NCBI RefSeq assembly: GCF_000633355.1
Contig: NZ_AYMQ01000094.1
Coordinates: forward strand, 103,407-167,406
Length of the DNA: 64,000 nucleotides
Source: Serratia sp. H1w
GTDB lineage: Bacteria; Pseudomonadota; Gammaproteobacteria; Enterobacterales; Enterobacteriaceae
Reading direction: 5' to 3'
A program made the position numbers and the translations under genes. The number at the start of each line of letters is the position of its first letter. The stretch's first letter is position 1. Below the pieces are notes generated by a model. The model had not been told where the DNA came from and did no database searches. It worked only from the letters and a program-made list of their open reading frames with translations. This document shows positions 63,835-64,000 of the stretch, one piece after another.

Positions 63835-63989
63835 CCTCACCCCAGCCCTCTCCCAAAGGGCGAGGGAGCTAGTTCAGCGTCGTCGGCAGGTTATGTGGCT
63901 CTGGGTAGGGGCACTGCATGCTGCGCCCGTGCTAAGGCCAGATTCAGGAGTCCATGGGTTGCACGGTCAGTCCCCTCTCCCTGTGGGAG
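63835..63989 (+). repeat. Dispersed inverted-repeat element, copy R5
   Basis: Same orientation as R2: CCTCACCCCAGCCCTCTCCC, inner palindrome at 63905-63929, then right arm CCCCTCTCCCTGTGGGAG. The expected AGGGTTGGGGTGAGG end is missing, replaced by unrelated sequence at the window edge. Confidence 0.85.
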
Positions 63990-64000
63990 TGTACAGACCG

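Overview
The window is a 64 kb piece of an enterobacterial chromosome, most likely Serratia or a close relative in the Yersiniaceae. The genus is inferred from protein similarity to E. coli and from overall composition; no search was run. Nearly every gene has a full-length E. coli counterpart in collinear order. The window runs from the car/dapB region through the thr operon (E. coli 0 min), then through arcA, rob, trpR, slt, nadR, serB and deo to osmY. There are no rRNA or tRNA genes, no intact insertion sequences, no CRISPR array and no prophage.

Layout. Positions 1-12000 (minus strand) hold the start of kefF, carAB, dapB and the ileS-lspA-fkpB-ispH operon with ribF. Positions 12000-22400 hold rpsT, nhaA-nhaR, dnaK-dnaJ, satP, an MFS transporter, mog and talB. 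Positions 22700-31000 hold yaaJ, yaaA, thrLABC and the tRNA/rRNA methyltransferase gene lasT (yjtD). Positions 31600-38000 hold arcA, creA, rob, gpmB, yjjX, trpR and slt. Positions 38500-44000 are accessory relative to E. coli: a P2-like P-type ATPase with unusual ion-site residues and a YfiR-DgcN-YfiB cyclic-di-GMP module. Next come ettA, a divergent LysR regulator/MDR oxidoreductase pair, and nadR-radA-serB with the divergent ytjB. The window closes with a HipA-like yjjJ, deoCABD, a CNT-family nucleoside transporter, yjjV-yjjU, a small CsbD-like gene, ytjA and osmY.

Regulation that can be read directly includes: twin ARG boxes at carP2; a sigma-32 promoter before dnaK; a 22-codon thrL leader with a perfect attenuator; an FNR-like box before arcA; a Trp operator at trpR; two CRP sites 52 bp apart at deoP2; a perfect 24-bp CRP-like inverted repeat upstream of the nucleoside transporter; and a LysR T-N11-A dyad. 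Several starts differ from the longest open frame. carA, rpsT, nhaR and yjjU use TTG; ettA, yaaJ and yjjV use GTG.

The least ordinary features are a modular dispersed repeat (about 140-170 bp, with a separable inner palindrome) placed mostly at seams where gene order departs from E. coli; the P-type ATPase in which three SERCA-type acidic ion ligands are neutral; the imported yfiRNB operon; an intrinsic terminator inside the deo operon between deoB and deoD; and a scrambled remnant of the sequence annotated as yaaY in E. coli. I found no wholly new multi-gene system.
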